DNA from: Alentia gelatinosa
Lineage: Eukaryota; Annelida; Polychaeta; Phyllodocida; Polynoidae
Direction: 5' to 3'
DNA: 64,000 nt
Assembly (NCBI GenBank): GCA_950022655.1
Contig: OX465584.1
Location: 6,209,694 to 6,273,693 of the forward strand
In this document: in pieces, positions 46,301-57,462 of the stretch
How positions within the stretch are numbered: the stretch's first letter is position 1
How the letters are laid out: the number at the start of each line of letters is the position of its first letter
Program-made: the position numbers and the translations under genes
Notes under the pieces: model-generated
The model's input: only the letters and a program-made list of their open reading frames with translations
Databases searched by the model: none
What the model was told of the DNA's origin: nothing

Positions 46301-46826
46301 ACATATGAGACGTGTGAATCACTTACTGAATCTGATAAAATGGTGGACAAATGAAGAGCAACATGTGTATGATAGCAAGACAAAGAGAACTAGAAGTGAA
46401 GAGAAGATTAAAATTAAACTCCAAAAACCAAGAACTGAACGATTCAAAAACTCGCCTCTGTACGTGGGATGCAAGTACTGGGATCGTCTTCCGGTCCAAC
46501 AACAGCTAAAGCCGTATGGAGATGCCTTTAAAGCTAATCTTAAAGAAGTAATGATGTCAATGGATATACTTGATGAAACTTAATTTTATAAAAATATCAC
46601 GAGATATACAGAATAGAAAGTTCATAAGAACTAAATCGCTTAACTTTAACTTTAACTTTAATTGTATGGTCCTGTGATGATCTTGTTTGTACTGTCACTA
46701 TCGTTGTCCTGTTATGTCCGTATCTTGTGTATATGTGACTCCAAAGTGGAAGAACACCCCTGGATGGTGAACTTTGTACGTCGTGAAACCTTTTCATTGA
46801 ATAAAAAAAAAAAAAAAAAAAAAAAA
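43312..46826 (+). mobile_element. Near full-length non-LTR retrotransposon with poly(A) tail
   Basis: The ORF2 at 43677-46583 is followed by about 220 bp of 3' UTR and an uninterrupted A-run (46803-46826). The 5' limit is uncertain, but it must lie downstream of the TTAA-flanked MITE that ends at 43311. An open frame at 43319-43735 (about 138 aa) overlaps the start of ORF2 in another frame. It has no recognisable ORF1 motif and may be 5' leader. I found no convincing target-site duplication. Confidence 0.75.
43677..46583 (+). CDS. LINE ORF2: apurinic endonuclease plus reverse transcriptase, intact
   Basis: The open frame is bounded upstream by TAA at 43662. It can be read from GTG 43677, but the first ATG is 43713, giving about 956 aa. 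The N-terminal third carries the APE-type endonuclease signatures in order: NIRSM, TETWL, SVYRPP, LGDLNV, STIDHIYTN and VSDHV. The reverse transcriptase follows with FLPGRSTAQA, FLDFRKAFDSVNH (motif A), GVPQGSVLGPLLF (motif B), LYADDIALL (catalytic YADD) and YLGLVID. A C-terminal extension ends at TAA 46581. No stop or frameshift breaks it, so the copy is young. Domain order fits the Jockey/CR1/L2 group; the exact clade is not resolved. No tRNA, LTR or gag features were seen. Confidence 0.92.
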   Translation: MTTYGNDGLINLMMSYINPDQLNASKGLKMVTINIRSMYKRLDDFKLIFRNIDLIAVTETWLNTKYSADMLNLPNMSIYRMDRQYEEKKKGGGVALYLNRKHVQFLIEYPDLSMSTKEIEVLVCTIENPNHKKLLIISVYRPPGKYVQECYDYLEKLIDDQRFEQHETWILGDLNVNSTSTNCPKNKIMRDFLLNNNLSLLKTKPTFLFKTGSSTIDHIYTNSKFVLESGNLNYYVSDHVIIYAIRKKLKEKIIRKFISFRNQKKLTEESLTKNFTKECFKKSSETENCESYLAFIESTLDKLAPVVTKQMKSIGGEEVSILVAKKIEERKQILNDLAECTDPTIRRPRLRRARRLGREISLGLRQTKAKRVHENLRIHKNSPKKFWREINKIWINDNQLKSNFPIKKGEILKDRCNDLNKYFINIGRDNPHQDDPPRPSEEEEDEDYGGTQDDLDLILEQTNVDEVVKTVKGLDNNKSTGMVKVNGYLLKRILLRNPDIIVDMINDCFKTGLFPDVLKKGTITPIPKEGDLSMFTNWRPITVLNLMSKIFEKIIHKRLLDNLTKLKIISDKQFGFLPGRSTAQAIFSVITALTSALDRKKIVSIAFLDFRKAFDSVNHNLLINKLFEYNFNNNTLRLVQSYLMNREVNLKLGDVISDFMCTKCGVPQGSVLGPLLFLIFINDIVDIPYSSLPILYADDIALLTFGDTQEQVTLLQRNSLELVYQWTVKNKIRLNYGKTKIMWFGNIRGLDKQMDIEIGENTIKAVSKYRYLGLVIDNCLTFNDQYKRMIKDFNQKLFKFRKVRYLLNTEASIKLVKHMLLPLIEYADHVQTLMTKDKKQKLQTLVNKALRTAIGRKAKDISNYDLYSLCKIRPLHMRRVNHLLNLIKWWTNEEQHVYDSKTKRTRSEEKIKIKLQKPRTERFKNSPLYVGCKYWDRLPVQQQLKPYGDAFKANLKEVMMSMDILDET

Positions 46827-48292
46827 TGAAATACACCTGAGAGTGGATGAAAATCAAGTAAGTAGAAAGTCTGAGGGTAGAATGACTAGAGTGGGTATGC
46901 CCCTCTCTGTACATATTTCACAGGTCTATACCTTTTACGCATCAGTGAATGACAAGCCTGAGTGTCACACGACATCTGACAACTAGAAGTACACGTGAAT
47001 CAATAACCCCTGATAAACATTTATTCATGAACCCGTAAAGTAATCAGAAAAATGGCGAAATTGATTCACATAGTAGGACACACCTGGTACACAGTCTCAG
47101 GAATAATTCTTGGACTCCACCTTGGGACCTGTTTCAGTAGTCTTGTGACATTAGGCCTAGACAGACATCAACAGCGGCACCAATAGTGCAAGCAACAGCG
47201 GAAAAAGACTAGCAGATATCTGAAGATCGAAGTGGCCAATCTTCTTCATATTTGGAACGATTATAGATTATATGTATCCCCTACTCATGTTAAAGTGTCT
47301 TGTGATCTGTCCATATGGTGTCACAGACGCCATCTAGACATGTCATGAAACTACTGAAACAGGTCCCTGGACTCAGGTACCCTCAAGGTGAGGAGTGTGA
47401 CGATCATGCTGTAAAGTACCAACCTTGTCTTCATTATTAAATGTTTATATTTTGTAGTCAGTGGCGTCGCAACAGGGGGGCGGGACAGGGAGGGCGACTG
47501 CCCCTCCCCTTACTTTATTGTCGGCCAAACAAAAGTCAGCGGCTTCAAAATTTACTCAATCAAGCTTAAAAACTGTCTTGACTTTTCAAGTCTGACTTAT
47601 TTCATGCAATGGTGGCTAAGCCTTGACTTTTCACCGTGTAAAAATGTCAAAGTCTGACTTCGATGAAATCGGGGCGCCGATTCCCGTAAATCGGGCCCCG
47701 ATTTCTTCGATTTTTTTTTACTAAGCCTTGACTTGACCTTGACTTGACAGATGTTTCACAGATTCACGGTCAATCCAGTTGAATGGGCCTGAGGCTTACA
47801 GTCTGTAAGGGTCTAACAGAGCACGGCTCCCATTTGCCTGTTCCCTCTGCCTGAGGGGAGAAAGGAATTTCGTGATTGGTTGTTCGCATTGTATGACCTA
47901 CACATGAAGAGTGATACTCTAGTTACTGGCAAATAACTCAGGTCAGCTTAGCACCAGCGGAGACAGGAATTCCTGCCTCAAAATGGCACCCTCTAACAGT
48001 CTTAGTTTGAGCCTGTGCGCCCTGGCTCTGGCGATAACAGACTGTACTAGAGTCTATCTCATAGTGTGGGGATGAAACTGCTGTGGCGCCCTCTAGGGTG
48101 ATAAAGGAGGCTCAGTTCTGAAGCCCTTAAAACTCGGCAGGCGGCGTATAATTTGTCCAAGTTCAGTTATAGATTATTTCCAATCATCCTCAATTAGGTT
48201 CTCTTCAGCTTGTTAAGGAAGTCACCAGAATCTCTCACAATAGCCCCATCATAGATCTAATTTTACAAATTCCACTTTTGTTGTACTCTATA
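46827..48292. other. Intergenic with one MITE, no gene recognised
   Basis: Holds the 47124-47367 MITE and a C-rich or G-rich stretch near 47470. No coding exon could be supported. Confidence 0.5.
47124..47367. mobile_element. GGGACCTGTTTCA MITE (244 bp)
   Basis: Inverted ends GGGACCTGTTTCAGTAGTC and GACTACTGAAACAGGTCCC-type sequence (ACTACTGAAACAGGTCCC on the right). Related elements lie at 58473-59122 and 20800-21077. Termini resemble hAT-type CAGGG ends in the 58473 copy, but no 8-bp duplication was found. Confidence 0.65.
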
Positions 48293-48577
48293 GAGGAAAC
48301 CTATGAAAGTTTTGGGTCAGAGCTCGTATCCCGTCGAGGTTTAATCGCGTAGTAATTCACAACGCAAAGCCGTGTGAACTATGTAGCGATTCAAACGAGA
48401 TGGGATTGAGTGCTAAGCCATTGAATAGGTTTCTGATTTTATCTCACCCTTCATATTTAATAATGGGCTAACATTTGAGACATAATCCCCCATTTGATAT
48501 TTTTCCTAAATATCTCATGGGTGTTGGATACGAGTTCCCAATGTTAAGTCTATGGAGAAACCACACCAGGGCTGAGA
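48293..48577 (-). mobile_element. Bipartite unit, TCTCACCC family (285 bp)
   Basis: The hairpin pairs GGAAACCTATG with its complement near CATTGAATAGGTTTC. After TA 48440 the tail runs from TCTCACCC to CAGGGCTGAGA, then TA 48578. It contains CCAATGTTAAGTCTATGG. Confidence 0.72.
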
Positions 48578-49597
48578 TATTGGGGGGTTTTAACACAATC
48601 ATTCAGCGATCACTAGACAATTTTAGTAAAAAAGAAATTATTTGGATGTAATAGCAATGATGACAATTTGTATTCAGTCCAACGATGTATATGAAAAATT
48701 TGGCTACGAGAGAGAGGCTTATGAGTAAGGCTTAAGTAATAAAAGAAAATTATATGTCTGGGAAGCGGAGGATATCACAAAGAGCTCAGTATTAATTATT
48801 AAGTCTTGTTGTTCAACTCCTGTTACAGAACTATATTTGTTGTTCCCTTCCCCTCGGGCTAGAACCCTCTTTTTTTCTTCTTTTTTTTCTTTCTTTTCTG
48901 TCCTCTATGTCATGTCTTTTCATGTTCATGTCCAGTATAACCATGTATCTCCCAAAGATTTTAAAAGATCACCCTCTTTTTATTGTTCTTGAAAGAATGA
49001 ACATTGTTGTAAAATGTGTCTAGTACGAAACAGGATAAGAAATTAGTATAAATGTGTTATATTGTTCATGCAAATAGATAGATACAATTTTTCAGAGTTT
49101 CCTATGTACAATCTTCGATTTCAGACATTGTTCTTCGTTGGAGTGATCACTTGTAGCCTTTTGGATAGTCCATTAAACGCCGATGGAAAGTTCACATGTA
49201 TTTTTTACCCAAACTTACTGTAACTCTTTCGGTTCAATAAATAGAGCAAAGCTCAATATTAAAAAAAATCATATTCAATCTCAACACCTGGAATCAGTTA
49301 TGTACTCCTACAAGGAGGGATGTAGCCTTAGATTAGGCTCAAGTTCATGCCACTTGACTGAACGAACTTACCATGTTCAGAGAAAGAATTCCAACAACTG
49401 TATAAAAACAACAATTCAACAAAGAAACTCATAAAAAAGAAACAACCCTCTCTGGTGCCTTCCTATAGGCTGAACCATTTGGTTGTAAGATGATCGAACA
49501 TCAGTCATATATTTCTGTTTAATAGTTTTATTAATGTATGGGAATAATCAAGGCAAAGCTATCCTCACTAATTTGCTACATTTGATATTATGTATTA

Positions 49598-49876
49598 TCT
49601 TAGCCTGGTATAAACTTCCATAGGCTTAACATTACGAACTCGTTCTCAACAGGCTTGCGAGAACGGAAACTCGTTCTCAACGGGTGATAAAGAGATGAAT
49701 ATTTCCAGGCTAAGATAAAATCAGAAACATATTCGTGCTTGGTCTAAGTCCCTGTTCACTATCTCGTTTGGTGCGCTTCAGAATATTCACTCGGCTATCG
49801 CCTCATTCATATTACTGAGCGCTCCAAACTCGATGGCGAACGAGGACACAGACCAAACACTCATCATTTTCCTTCT
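49598..49876 (+). mobile_element. Bipartite unit, TCTTAGCCTGG family (279 bp)
   Basis: TA at 49596-49597 and 49877-49878. The tail 49598-49715 has perfect ends TCTTAGCCTGG and CCAGGCTAAGA. After TA comes a hairpin pairing GCTTGGTCT with AGACCAAAC, with the core CACTCGGCTATCGCCTC. A different terminal sequence, but the same plan. Confidence 0.75.
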
Positions 49877-49909
49877 TATTACTCAGTGTTATATCCCATT
49901 CTAAAATGC

Positions 49910-50475
49910 ATGGCTATCCTCATCAAGTTGATAAATTCAATATTATGTAGTAATCCATGTTAGATGCCATTCTCTAAGGATTAGCTATCAAGTTGATATA
50001 TTCAATATTATGTAGTAATCCATGTTACTTGTCATCCTATAAGGTATAGCTAGCCTTATAAAGTTGATATATTCAATATTATGTAGAAATCCATGTTATT
50101 TGTCATCCTATAAGGTATAGCTAACCTCATCAAGTTAATATATTCAATATTATGAAGTAATCTATGTTACTTGTCATCCTATAAGGTATAGCTAGCTTTA
50201 TTAAGTTGATATATTCAATATTATGTAGTAATCCATGTTACTTGTCATCCTATAAGGTATAGCTAGCTTTATTAAGTTGATATATTCAATATTATGTAGA
50301 AATCCATGTTATTTGTCATCCTATAAGGTATAGCTAACCTTATAAAGTTGATACATTCAATTTTATGTAGTAATCCATGTTATTTGTCACCCTATAAGGT
50401 TTAGCTATCCTTATCAAGTTGATACATTCAATTTGATGTAGTACTTTGTATTATATGCCATCCTATAGTGTAAAC
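49910..50475. repeat. 71-bp tandem satellite, about 8 copies
   Basis: Units of AAGTTGATATATTCAATATT, GTAGTAATCCATGTTACTTG and TCATCCTATAAGGTATAGCT recur every 71 bp (unit starts near 49993, 50063, 50134, 50205, 50276, 50347 and 50418). Outer copies are more diverged. It directly follows the bipartite unit at 49598-49876. Confidence 0.9.
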
Positions 50476-51459
50476 CCATCTTTTTCTCTTAAAGTAATCC
50501 CCACAGAACCTGATCTTCCCCCACCTCCTCTTTCATGTATGTACATGCCATGAGGTTATTGATTTGTTACCTTCCTCTCCTATTCATGGCAAACATTAAG
50601 CTTTTAGCAAACACACCAAAGCTGCCCCATGTTTGATACACACAAACTGCATCATATAGATTGCCTAATGCATTTCCATCTAACCTGATATTCAATAAAA
50701 GATTAAGGTTCACCCCCACCGCGACTTGCATTGTCAGAGACTCCCGGCGATGATTTGCCCATTTCCATTTTTTTTTTTGGTAGCAGTTTTTATTTCCTTA
50801 TAAGGTGTACATAGTTTTCCTTATCCATTTCCTTTCATGTTTGTTACATTTGACAATACATAATAGCACAAGTTTCACAGCTGTGGTTGTCTTGCTCCCG
50901 TATATTTTGTAAGGAACGTTTAGGTTTTTGGTATGAGTAACCCCCAGCTTACTTTATCTCTTTTCTAAATGACAAGTTAATCATAATTCTTTCCAAATTG
51001 AAGGTTTTTCATAGTCTATTATTTCTTTAATATACCAGAGATGTGGACAGGGTTCGTATATTGAAAAAATAAGGATGCCATTTCCAATTTTAGCCTATCG
51101 GGAGACCTATCGTAGACTCTCGGCATTGGTGGGGTGAAGCCTTGAATTGTAGACCTTTGGACCGGCTTTTGAGGACCAAAAACATAAACCATGCTCACAA
51201 TGCTATTCTCAAGTATAAATGAATTGGTACACAAATAAAGCTTACAATGACAGTTTGCGTCGCTGAACTGCAGAAGGAAGGAGGCCAGTGACAAGTCTAG
51301 TTTTGCATAATGCTATTTACTAGCTTATGAAAGGATACACTTACCTCTATATGTAATGATACAATTACCTGTACATACATATACATATATATATATAACA
51401 ATGTAGTGCCCTAGCACTACAGTCCCTTTACCTGGCCTAGTGACTGCACAGACTTCATC
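50476..51459. other. Flank of the channel-like gene
   Basis: AT-rich. A CATATATATATATAA stretch at 51384-51399 and the inverted repeat GTAGTGC..GCACTAC at 51404-51421 lie just before the ATG at 51460. No other gene is visible. Confidence 0.4.
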
Positions 51460-53301
51460 ATGAGCAGAAACAGAATTGATGTCATGACTACTCCAGTCAT
51501 GATAAAGGAACAGATGTCACTCCTCGACTATGGTTACTGGTTGGCTGCAATCAAAACTGACAACTATGAAGTGATCGAGAAGGAACTGTCTCAGAGTGAA
51601 GGAAATAGAAGGGATTTACTGCTAAATGCACAATTTGAAACTTGTATCAATCTCAAGGAATTGGGACTGAAAGCTGACAAGTCTGTTCATTATAATAACT
51701 GTAAACTGGGGTTGCCATTCTGCTTGGCTGGTGTTCATGGATCAGTGAACACACTGGAGAAGTTCATTCATTATGGTGTGAATATCCTACAGCAGGATGT
51801 CAACAGAGTGAACATACTCCATGCCATGGCAAACATGGCATTCCTGAAACCAGCTAATGAGGAGTCGCTGATAAAAACTTACACTCGACTGAAGTCATTG
51901 CTTGATACAGAGACACTTCGACAGCTGCTTCACCAGGAGAACAATAATGGATTCAGGCCTCTTGAGCTGGCCAGCCATTTGGGGTGTTTTGGGTTCTTCC
52001 AGGCTTTGTTTGAGACTGAAGGGGTGTACTTGATGAGGCAGGAGTCACAGAGTTACTTCAATGTCCAGTGGTTTGAAGTGACTGAGTATGAAAGCACCAA
52101 GCCAGGTAATAGACGTCGATTGTCTCCACTGGTGCTTGCCCTTTTCGTAGACAAACATGTTATTTCCAATCCTAGCTGTAGGGATTTTTTTTCCTCAGAC
52201 CTTCTGAAGACCTGGGTCAGAATGAAACTGCAGTCAAACAAACTAAACCTATTTGCCTGGTTCTTTCTGAGGTTTTTCCTTTTCTCTTCATTGATGATGT
52301 TTGAGATAACAGGAGGTTGGGTGAACAAAAGTAAGTTTCGTACATTGATTGCAATAAGGGGGAACGATACCCAAAATTCAAGCTTCTTAAGAAACTATCC
52401 CTGCTTTGTGGAAAACACACCATTATTTTCTAGGGTTTACTTCGTATACCCTGGGCTTGTAAATTGCCTCTTCAGTCTGTGCATCGTGATATTTGATTTT
52501 GCGGAAACTGTGCACTTATTAAGATTTAATCAAAGATGGCGGCTAAGGAATCCTACTGGCAGGAAGCATCTTCTTGTGAACATTCTCTTTTATCGTATAG
52601 CTCAGTTCCTGATGGCTGCTTCTTTATTACTAGCGTTATCACTACGATTCACAAACCTATCACGTTTGAAAATATTTGATCCTATGTATTACTTCTATAC
52701 AAATACTGTTGATATCGTGTATGTTGTGTGCATTCTAACTCAGGTCTGGACATTTTTTTATTTCATACAAATATTACCCTCCATAGGAACATTTGTGATC
52801 ACCATCCAAAGAATGGTTTCTGATCTTCTGAAATTTATTTTCTTATTCATGATAGTTACCATCCCTTTCTATATAGCATTAATGAGATTGATTGTGCAGA
52901 ATATCAAAGGGGAATGCCCAAAGGAAATCATGTCCGAGTATGCTAAATGGTATTCAATGATGACAGTTGTCTTAAACATGATAAGCTTCAGCCAGATGAA
53001 CCTTGAACATACTGGTGGAGTTTATACATTACACATAATCATCATTTTTGTTCTTAGTATCCTCATGCTAAATTTTCTAATTGGGAACTTTGCAAACACT
53101 GTTAGTTATGTATTGGATAACATCAAGGTCATCAAAATTATACAAACTCTGTCTGTGGTATGGCCATGTGATGATAGACTGGCAGCAGTCTTTCCAACCT
53201 TAGTGCATCGACAGCATGCAGGAAGTTTTGTGTATGAAGCTAAGCATGATAGGTTCTACATCACAAGAGTGGTGATAAAACAACCCTCACAGGACTGCTG
53301 A
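51460..53301 (+). CDS. TRP-like six-TM cation channel homologue with soluble N-terminus, single exon, 613 aa
   Basis: One open frame starts at ATG 51460 and ends in TGA at 53299. Residues 1 to about 230 are soluble and contain ankyrin-like stretches (LPFCLAGVHGSVNTLEKFI at about 85, RPLELASHLGCFGFFQALF at about 165). Six hydrophobic segments follow at roughly 262-282, 328-350, 372-394, 405-430, 450-475 and 520-545. A short re-entrant-like stretch (MMTVVLNMISFSQMN) sits between the last two, and a 60-residue tail follows. This order is that of TRP channels with N-terminal ankyrin repeats (TRPV-like). The pore region has no clear TRP selectivity motif and the ankyrin count is low, so the protein is diverged. 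It has no introns. An AT-rich stretch 60-80 bp upstream could supply a TATA box. The channel call is inference from topology. Confidence 0.65.
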   Translation: MSRNRIDVMTTPVMIKEQMSLLDYGYWLAAIKTDNYEVIEKELSQSEGNRRDLLLNAQFETCINLKELGLKADKSVHYNNCKLGLPFCLAGVHGSVNTLEKFIHYGVNILQQDVNRVNILHAMANMAFLKPANEESLIKTYTRLKSLLDTETLRQLLHQENNNGFRPLELASHLGCFGFFQALFETEGVYLMRQESQSYFNVQWFEVTEYESTKPGNRRRLSPLVLALFVDKHVISNPSCRDFFSSDLLKTWVRMKLQSNKLNLFAWFFLRFFLFSSLMMFEITGGWVNKSKFRTLIAIRGNDTQNSSFLRNYPCFVENTPLFSRVYFVYPGLVNCLFSLCIVIFDFAETVHLLRFNQRWRLRNPTGRKHLLVNILFYRIAQFLMAASLLLALSLRFTNLSRLKIFDPMYYFYTNTVDIVYVVCILTQVWTFFYFIQILPSIGTFVITIQRMVSDLLKFIFLFMIVTIPFYIALMRLIVQNIKGECPKEIMSEYAKWYSMMTVVLNMISFSQMNLEHTGGVYTLHIIIIFVLSILMLNFLIGNFANTVSYVLDNIKVIKIIQTLSVVWPCDDRLAAVFPTLVHRQHAGSFVYEAKHDRFYITRVVIKQPSQDC

Positions 53302-54085
53302 TTCCAATCATACATAACCCTTCCCAGGCAAACAGGTTGCTGTGAAGGTGTACTTGTGGAGGTAGTTCATCTCTGGCAGGCAAGACTGCCATAAAGTATT
53401 CTCTACCATCTCAATTGTCATGCAACCTCAAATAACCTTATCATTATCATAAATATGTTTTCCTGAGGCAATGTATTTGATGCAAATTTGCTGTATGAAA
53501 TATCTTTGAAGCCTTCTCTCCCCTTGCTGACTTATCAACCTAAGGTTTATCACTTGAATAGACTTTGGTAATACAATATGCCAGTATACTTAACATGTAG
53601 AAGATATTTGTAAAAATTTATAAATTCTCAGCACATAAATATATATGAATGTAAAGATGGTTCGATCAACTCACACCAGAGGTCATCAATAATGCTCACA
53701 AGGAGGTGGCCCCACCACCAGGTTTGGGGAGAATTTCAACATGGACCAGGCTCAAAAACCTTCAGTCGCCTGGATAAACTATTTCTAAACTATAAAAAAA
53801 AATACTTCCATGCTCCTACAAGCTTCCAAACTCCTAGAACTCATGGTTGGTGAAACCCAATATGAGGAAGTGCTTGATGTGTAACTACGAGTAATATGCA
53901 AGATCACACAGAGACAATTTTGTTGAATTTCTGACTTCGAAATGATTGCAACGGTTATGATGTAATGATATAATGGTAACAACAACTTTCTTAAATGGTG
54001 TGTTATCAGAAAAGGTTTATTGGGTGCATTTATATTTGGAAGATAGAGAATACTTTTAACCAAAGATACTTGTAGTACACGTATA

Positions 54086-54438
54086 GAACTGCATCCAACT
54101 GCATCGAGAATCGTATTAATAGAAAATACTTCACAAGTTTGGATGGGCCCCAATCGTCATCGAGGCGAAGCCGAGTGACGATTAAGGTACAACCTTACAA
54201 GTGGAGTATTGTGTATTTTACGATTTTAGTGTGGTTCTCGATTTATCTCACCCCTTTCTATGACATTAAATATCATCAAAATTTCAGAATGATTAGAATA
54301 TACTTAGCAAATTCATATGATGTCATCTCAAATTCACTATGCCATGGCCATGGCGTAATATTGTCACTTTACAGGGGTGATCATTGAGTAATTTCTTCTA
54401 ATGTTATTCCTTTGTCTAAACTTGTACCTGGAGTGAGA
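54086..54438 (-). mobile_element. Bipartite unit, TCTCACCCC family, copy B
   Basis: The hairpin begins GAACTGCATCC and closes GTGTGGTTCTC, with the core CATCGAGGCGAAGCCGAGTG. The tail begins TCTCACCCC after TA and ends GGAGTGAGA before TA 54439. Confidence 0.75.
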
Positions 54439-54789
54439 TAAATATTCCTCTGCCATCAACAATTTTACTGTGAATTTTGACATACAAACACAGTAAGTCA
54501 GTTCACATATAATACTGTCAATGTGTGTTCTCCTACATCTTTCCGTATTGATTTTTGTGAACTGTCGATGAACTGTGATGTTTGTTCATGAATATACATA
54601 TCACTGTTGTAAGGCCCTGACTGCTGCTATGGATTGGCAAACCATTAGCTGACTAACTTAAAAAAGCAACAAACAGCATTGCATCTCTGAAGGAAGCTAT
54701 GAAATGGGCAGGCTTCCTTCTTTCGCAACAGGTAGACGGCAATACATTGCAACTGGTTTTAAGTATTTGTTATGTATTAAGGATCTATT

Positions 54790-55100
54790 TTTGTCCAATA
54801 GGCATAACATTGGGAACTCGTTCTCTATGGCCCTACGAGTATTGCAGTCCGTTCTGCATGGTCTATATCTTGTGTATTGTACATTCTGTTTGTGTGTACA
54901 GGGGTGAGATAAATACAGAAAACAACTCGTTTTGGTCAAAGTCGTTGTTCTGCAACTGAGGACTAGGTAATGAAGAGAAAGCCGAGTGACTATTACATAG
55001 CGATAATCACTCGTCTGTCACCTCGTTCATATCACTCTGCATCAAACTTCTATATGAAGTGATGTTTGAATTTGTTCGTTCCTCCGGCCTCACGTATGGT
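54790..55100 (+). mobile_element. Bipartite unit, TCTCACCCC family, inverted degenerate copy
   Basis: Tail part with AGGCATAACATTGGGAACTC and an end GGGGTGAGA before TA (54909), then a hairpin starting CAACTCGTTTTGGTCAAAG. It is the inverted relative of 63090-63378; the outer limits are approximate. Confidence 0.6.
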
Positions 55101-55164
55101 GCCTTGGTTGGAAGAAAATGTGAAGTGTGTAATATTCTGTGTATATCCTAAGAGTATTTTTATA

Positions 55165-55486
55165 GAACTGCATCGAGAATCAAATAAATAGACAATACTC
55201 CACGAGTTTGGATGGGCGGCAATCGTTATCGAGGCGAAGCCGAGTGACGATTATGGCACAGCCAAACGAATGGAGTATTGTCTATTTTAGGATTAGAGTG
55301 CAGTTCTTGATTTACCTTACCCCTTTCTATGACATTAGATATCATCGCAACTTCAGAATAATCAGAATGTACTTAGCAAATTCACAACGCCACGGCCGTG
55401 TCGTAGTATTGTCACTTTACCAGGGTAATCATTGAGTATAGTTTTCTAATGTTATTTCTATGGCTAAACCTGTGCCAGGGGTGAGA
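55165..55486 (-). mobile_element. Bipartite unit, TCTCACCCC family, copy C
   Basis: Same order as at 54086: hairpin with core TATCGAGGCGAAGCCGAGTG, then a tail ending CCAGGGGTGAGA before TA 55487. Confidence 0.75.
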
Positions 55487-57158
55487 TAAACTGTCAGCAC
55501 AAAATACTTGATGGCAGGAATGTAAAATGGATGGCAATAAGGTCATACAGTATCTACATTTGAAAAAGGAAATGCCTTGCTGTCGACTGAGGGGAAGTTA
55601 GTCACCTGCATATATTCATTATCATGTCGAAATGTTGTATTTATACCTCTAAGATCCTGTTTTCACCTTTTGAATGAAACCACTGATTATAGAATCTTGT
55701 ACCACTCACTAAATAATGCACGTTCTCAATAAAATAAAGAATAAACAGCAAAAATCAAATCTCTCCCAAAGATATCTATATGGACGATTGTCCATGGACG
55801 ATTGTCACTAATGAAGACGAATATTTACTGTAGTTAAATTTGTTTGCTGAATAAAAAAAAAGAAAAAAAGCCGAAATTTTATAAGCTAACACCAGAGTCC
55901 GTCAATGAAATCAAACTAGGATGAAGTAATTGTTGGTGAAATGAAAAAAAAATTCCATCGGTGCAGATGAAATGTAGAATCAGTCTTCAGTTGTAAACAC
56001 CTCAACAATTGGCAATGTTACTGATTATTGGTACCAATATTATTTTGGGGAGATCCACCAACTGACATTATCTTCCCAATACCTTATTGGTGCATTTTTC
56101 AGAAGATGTAAACCGGGCATGAAATAGAAATTCATTGTAAATATGGAATAATATTCAGAATTTTTGAAATGATGTCTCTCTAAATATGATAATTAGACTT
56201 GAGCCATACGTTGAATGTAAATCATCCAAAGTTTCTGAGGATAAGTGCTGCTTTTCTTTAACTGTTTAGCACTATTTAAGAAAATCAGTAAACATTACCC
56301 CTTGTCCCTGAATAAATGAGAGGAGGCCGTAGTTGGGAAAATAAAATTTTATTGAATTTTATAAGGAAAATAAGGATTTCATGCTGTCCTTATGATTATT
56401 GATTATTGATTATAAGTTGAAGAGATTAATAATTAATAATATATGAAATGATAATTGACTAATAGAGTAATGGGTCAATTATGAATTTCTAACATATAAT
56501 GAATATAACAGAAAAGGCCTACGAAGGTAGGTGAAGTAGAAGAGGTGTGGGAGGGTGGCTGAAAAGGTGAAGTCGTGAGTAGCTTGTAAGCTGAAGGTGG
56601 AATGAGGGGTAGAGCTGGGAGACAGGAAGTGAGCTGGGAGAATGACCACCCCTGACCAAAGGCCATGAGTAACCCATTTTAAAAATTGAACAAATATCTA
56701 TAATAGAGGGAAACTATGTTCCGGTGAAAGGAAGTCAAAGTTACGAGGTAAGGCTTGGAAAAATTACTGCCCAAGGCCTTGGCTCATCCACCATCAAACC
56801 TGAAGCCAGATCCAACCTTATCGAGTAACTTGACACTTTATGTTTACTCCCCACTGCGCTTTTCATATGAATTTTGTAAGAGACAATCTGATTGGTCTAA
56901 ATGTCAACATTGGGTAGTATACGGCAACCTTGGGTAGTATACGGCAACCTTGGGTAGTATCCATAAGTTACTCCACCCCCCAGAACGTGGTGTAAGCATA
57001 GAGTGTACAGCCATAGGTATATAGGAATATGTTTTTCATCTGCATTGGATGGGTAGCTCGTAGGATAGTGTAAAGATTGGTGTGAGTTGGAATTAATTGA
57101 TGATTCCTCACAACTAAAATCATCATTCATTAGGGATCTGTAGAATTTTATTGTATAC
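55487..57158. other. Intergenic, decayed repeats only
   Basis: Contains a decayed hairpin relative of the 29606 unit near 56690-57030, with a triplicated CAACCTTGGGTAGTATACGG near 56906-56960. No gene recognised. Confidence 0.5.
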
Positions 57159-57240
57159 ACAGTAGAACCCCGCCTGACGGACACCCCGCATAAGCGACCA
57201 CCCTGCATTAACGGACACTTTTGCTCGGAACGGTTCCCTC
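57159..57240. mobile_element. Tigger/pogo-like terminal fragment
   Basis: CAGTAGAACCCCGCCTGACG and the CGGACAC-type blocks resemble the terminal repeats of Tigger/pogo elements. Related pieces lie at 126-180 with 407-435, and at 2821-2965 (GCTTAAGGGGACA, CGGAGTAAAGTG-like). Confidence 0.4.
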
Positions 57241-57265
57241 TATTAGATGTTTATTTCAACCTGGC

Positions 57266-57462
57266 CTAATACTGGGACACAGTGTTCCAGCTAGATGGCA
57301 TCATTGAGATTATAGGAATCTTTGGTGGCATTGATGTACGTCTTTAGCATGGGAGGCAGGCCAGTGGATTCTCAAGGCTCTAAGCCTAGTTCGTTAAGAA
57401 TTCTTCTCCATAGAGCGAAGTGAGAGTACAGAATACCACTTAGAGAGTGTGAGATCTTTACA
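57266..57462. mobile_element. CACCCCTCTC MITE, partial inverted copy
   Basis: Read on the minus strand it carries GTGAGATCTTT, TTAGAGAGTGT-type and GGCCTGCCTCCCATGC blocks in the same order as the 31671 copy. The outermost CACCCCTCTC end is missing. Confidence 0.6.

Noticed and set aside
54697..54959. Overlapping short frames on both strands
   Set aside because: They fall in a bipartite element copy and show no protein-like pattern.
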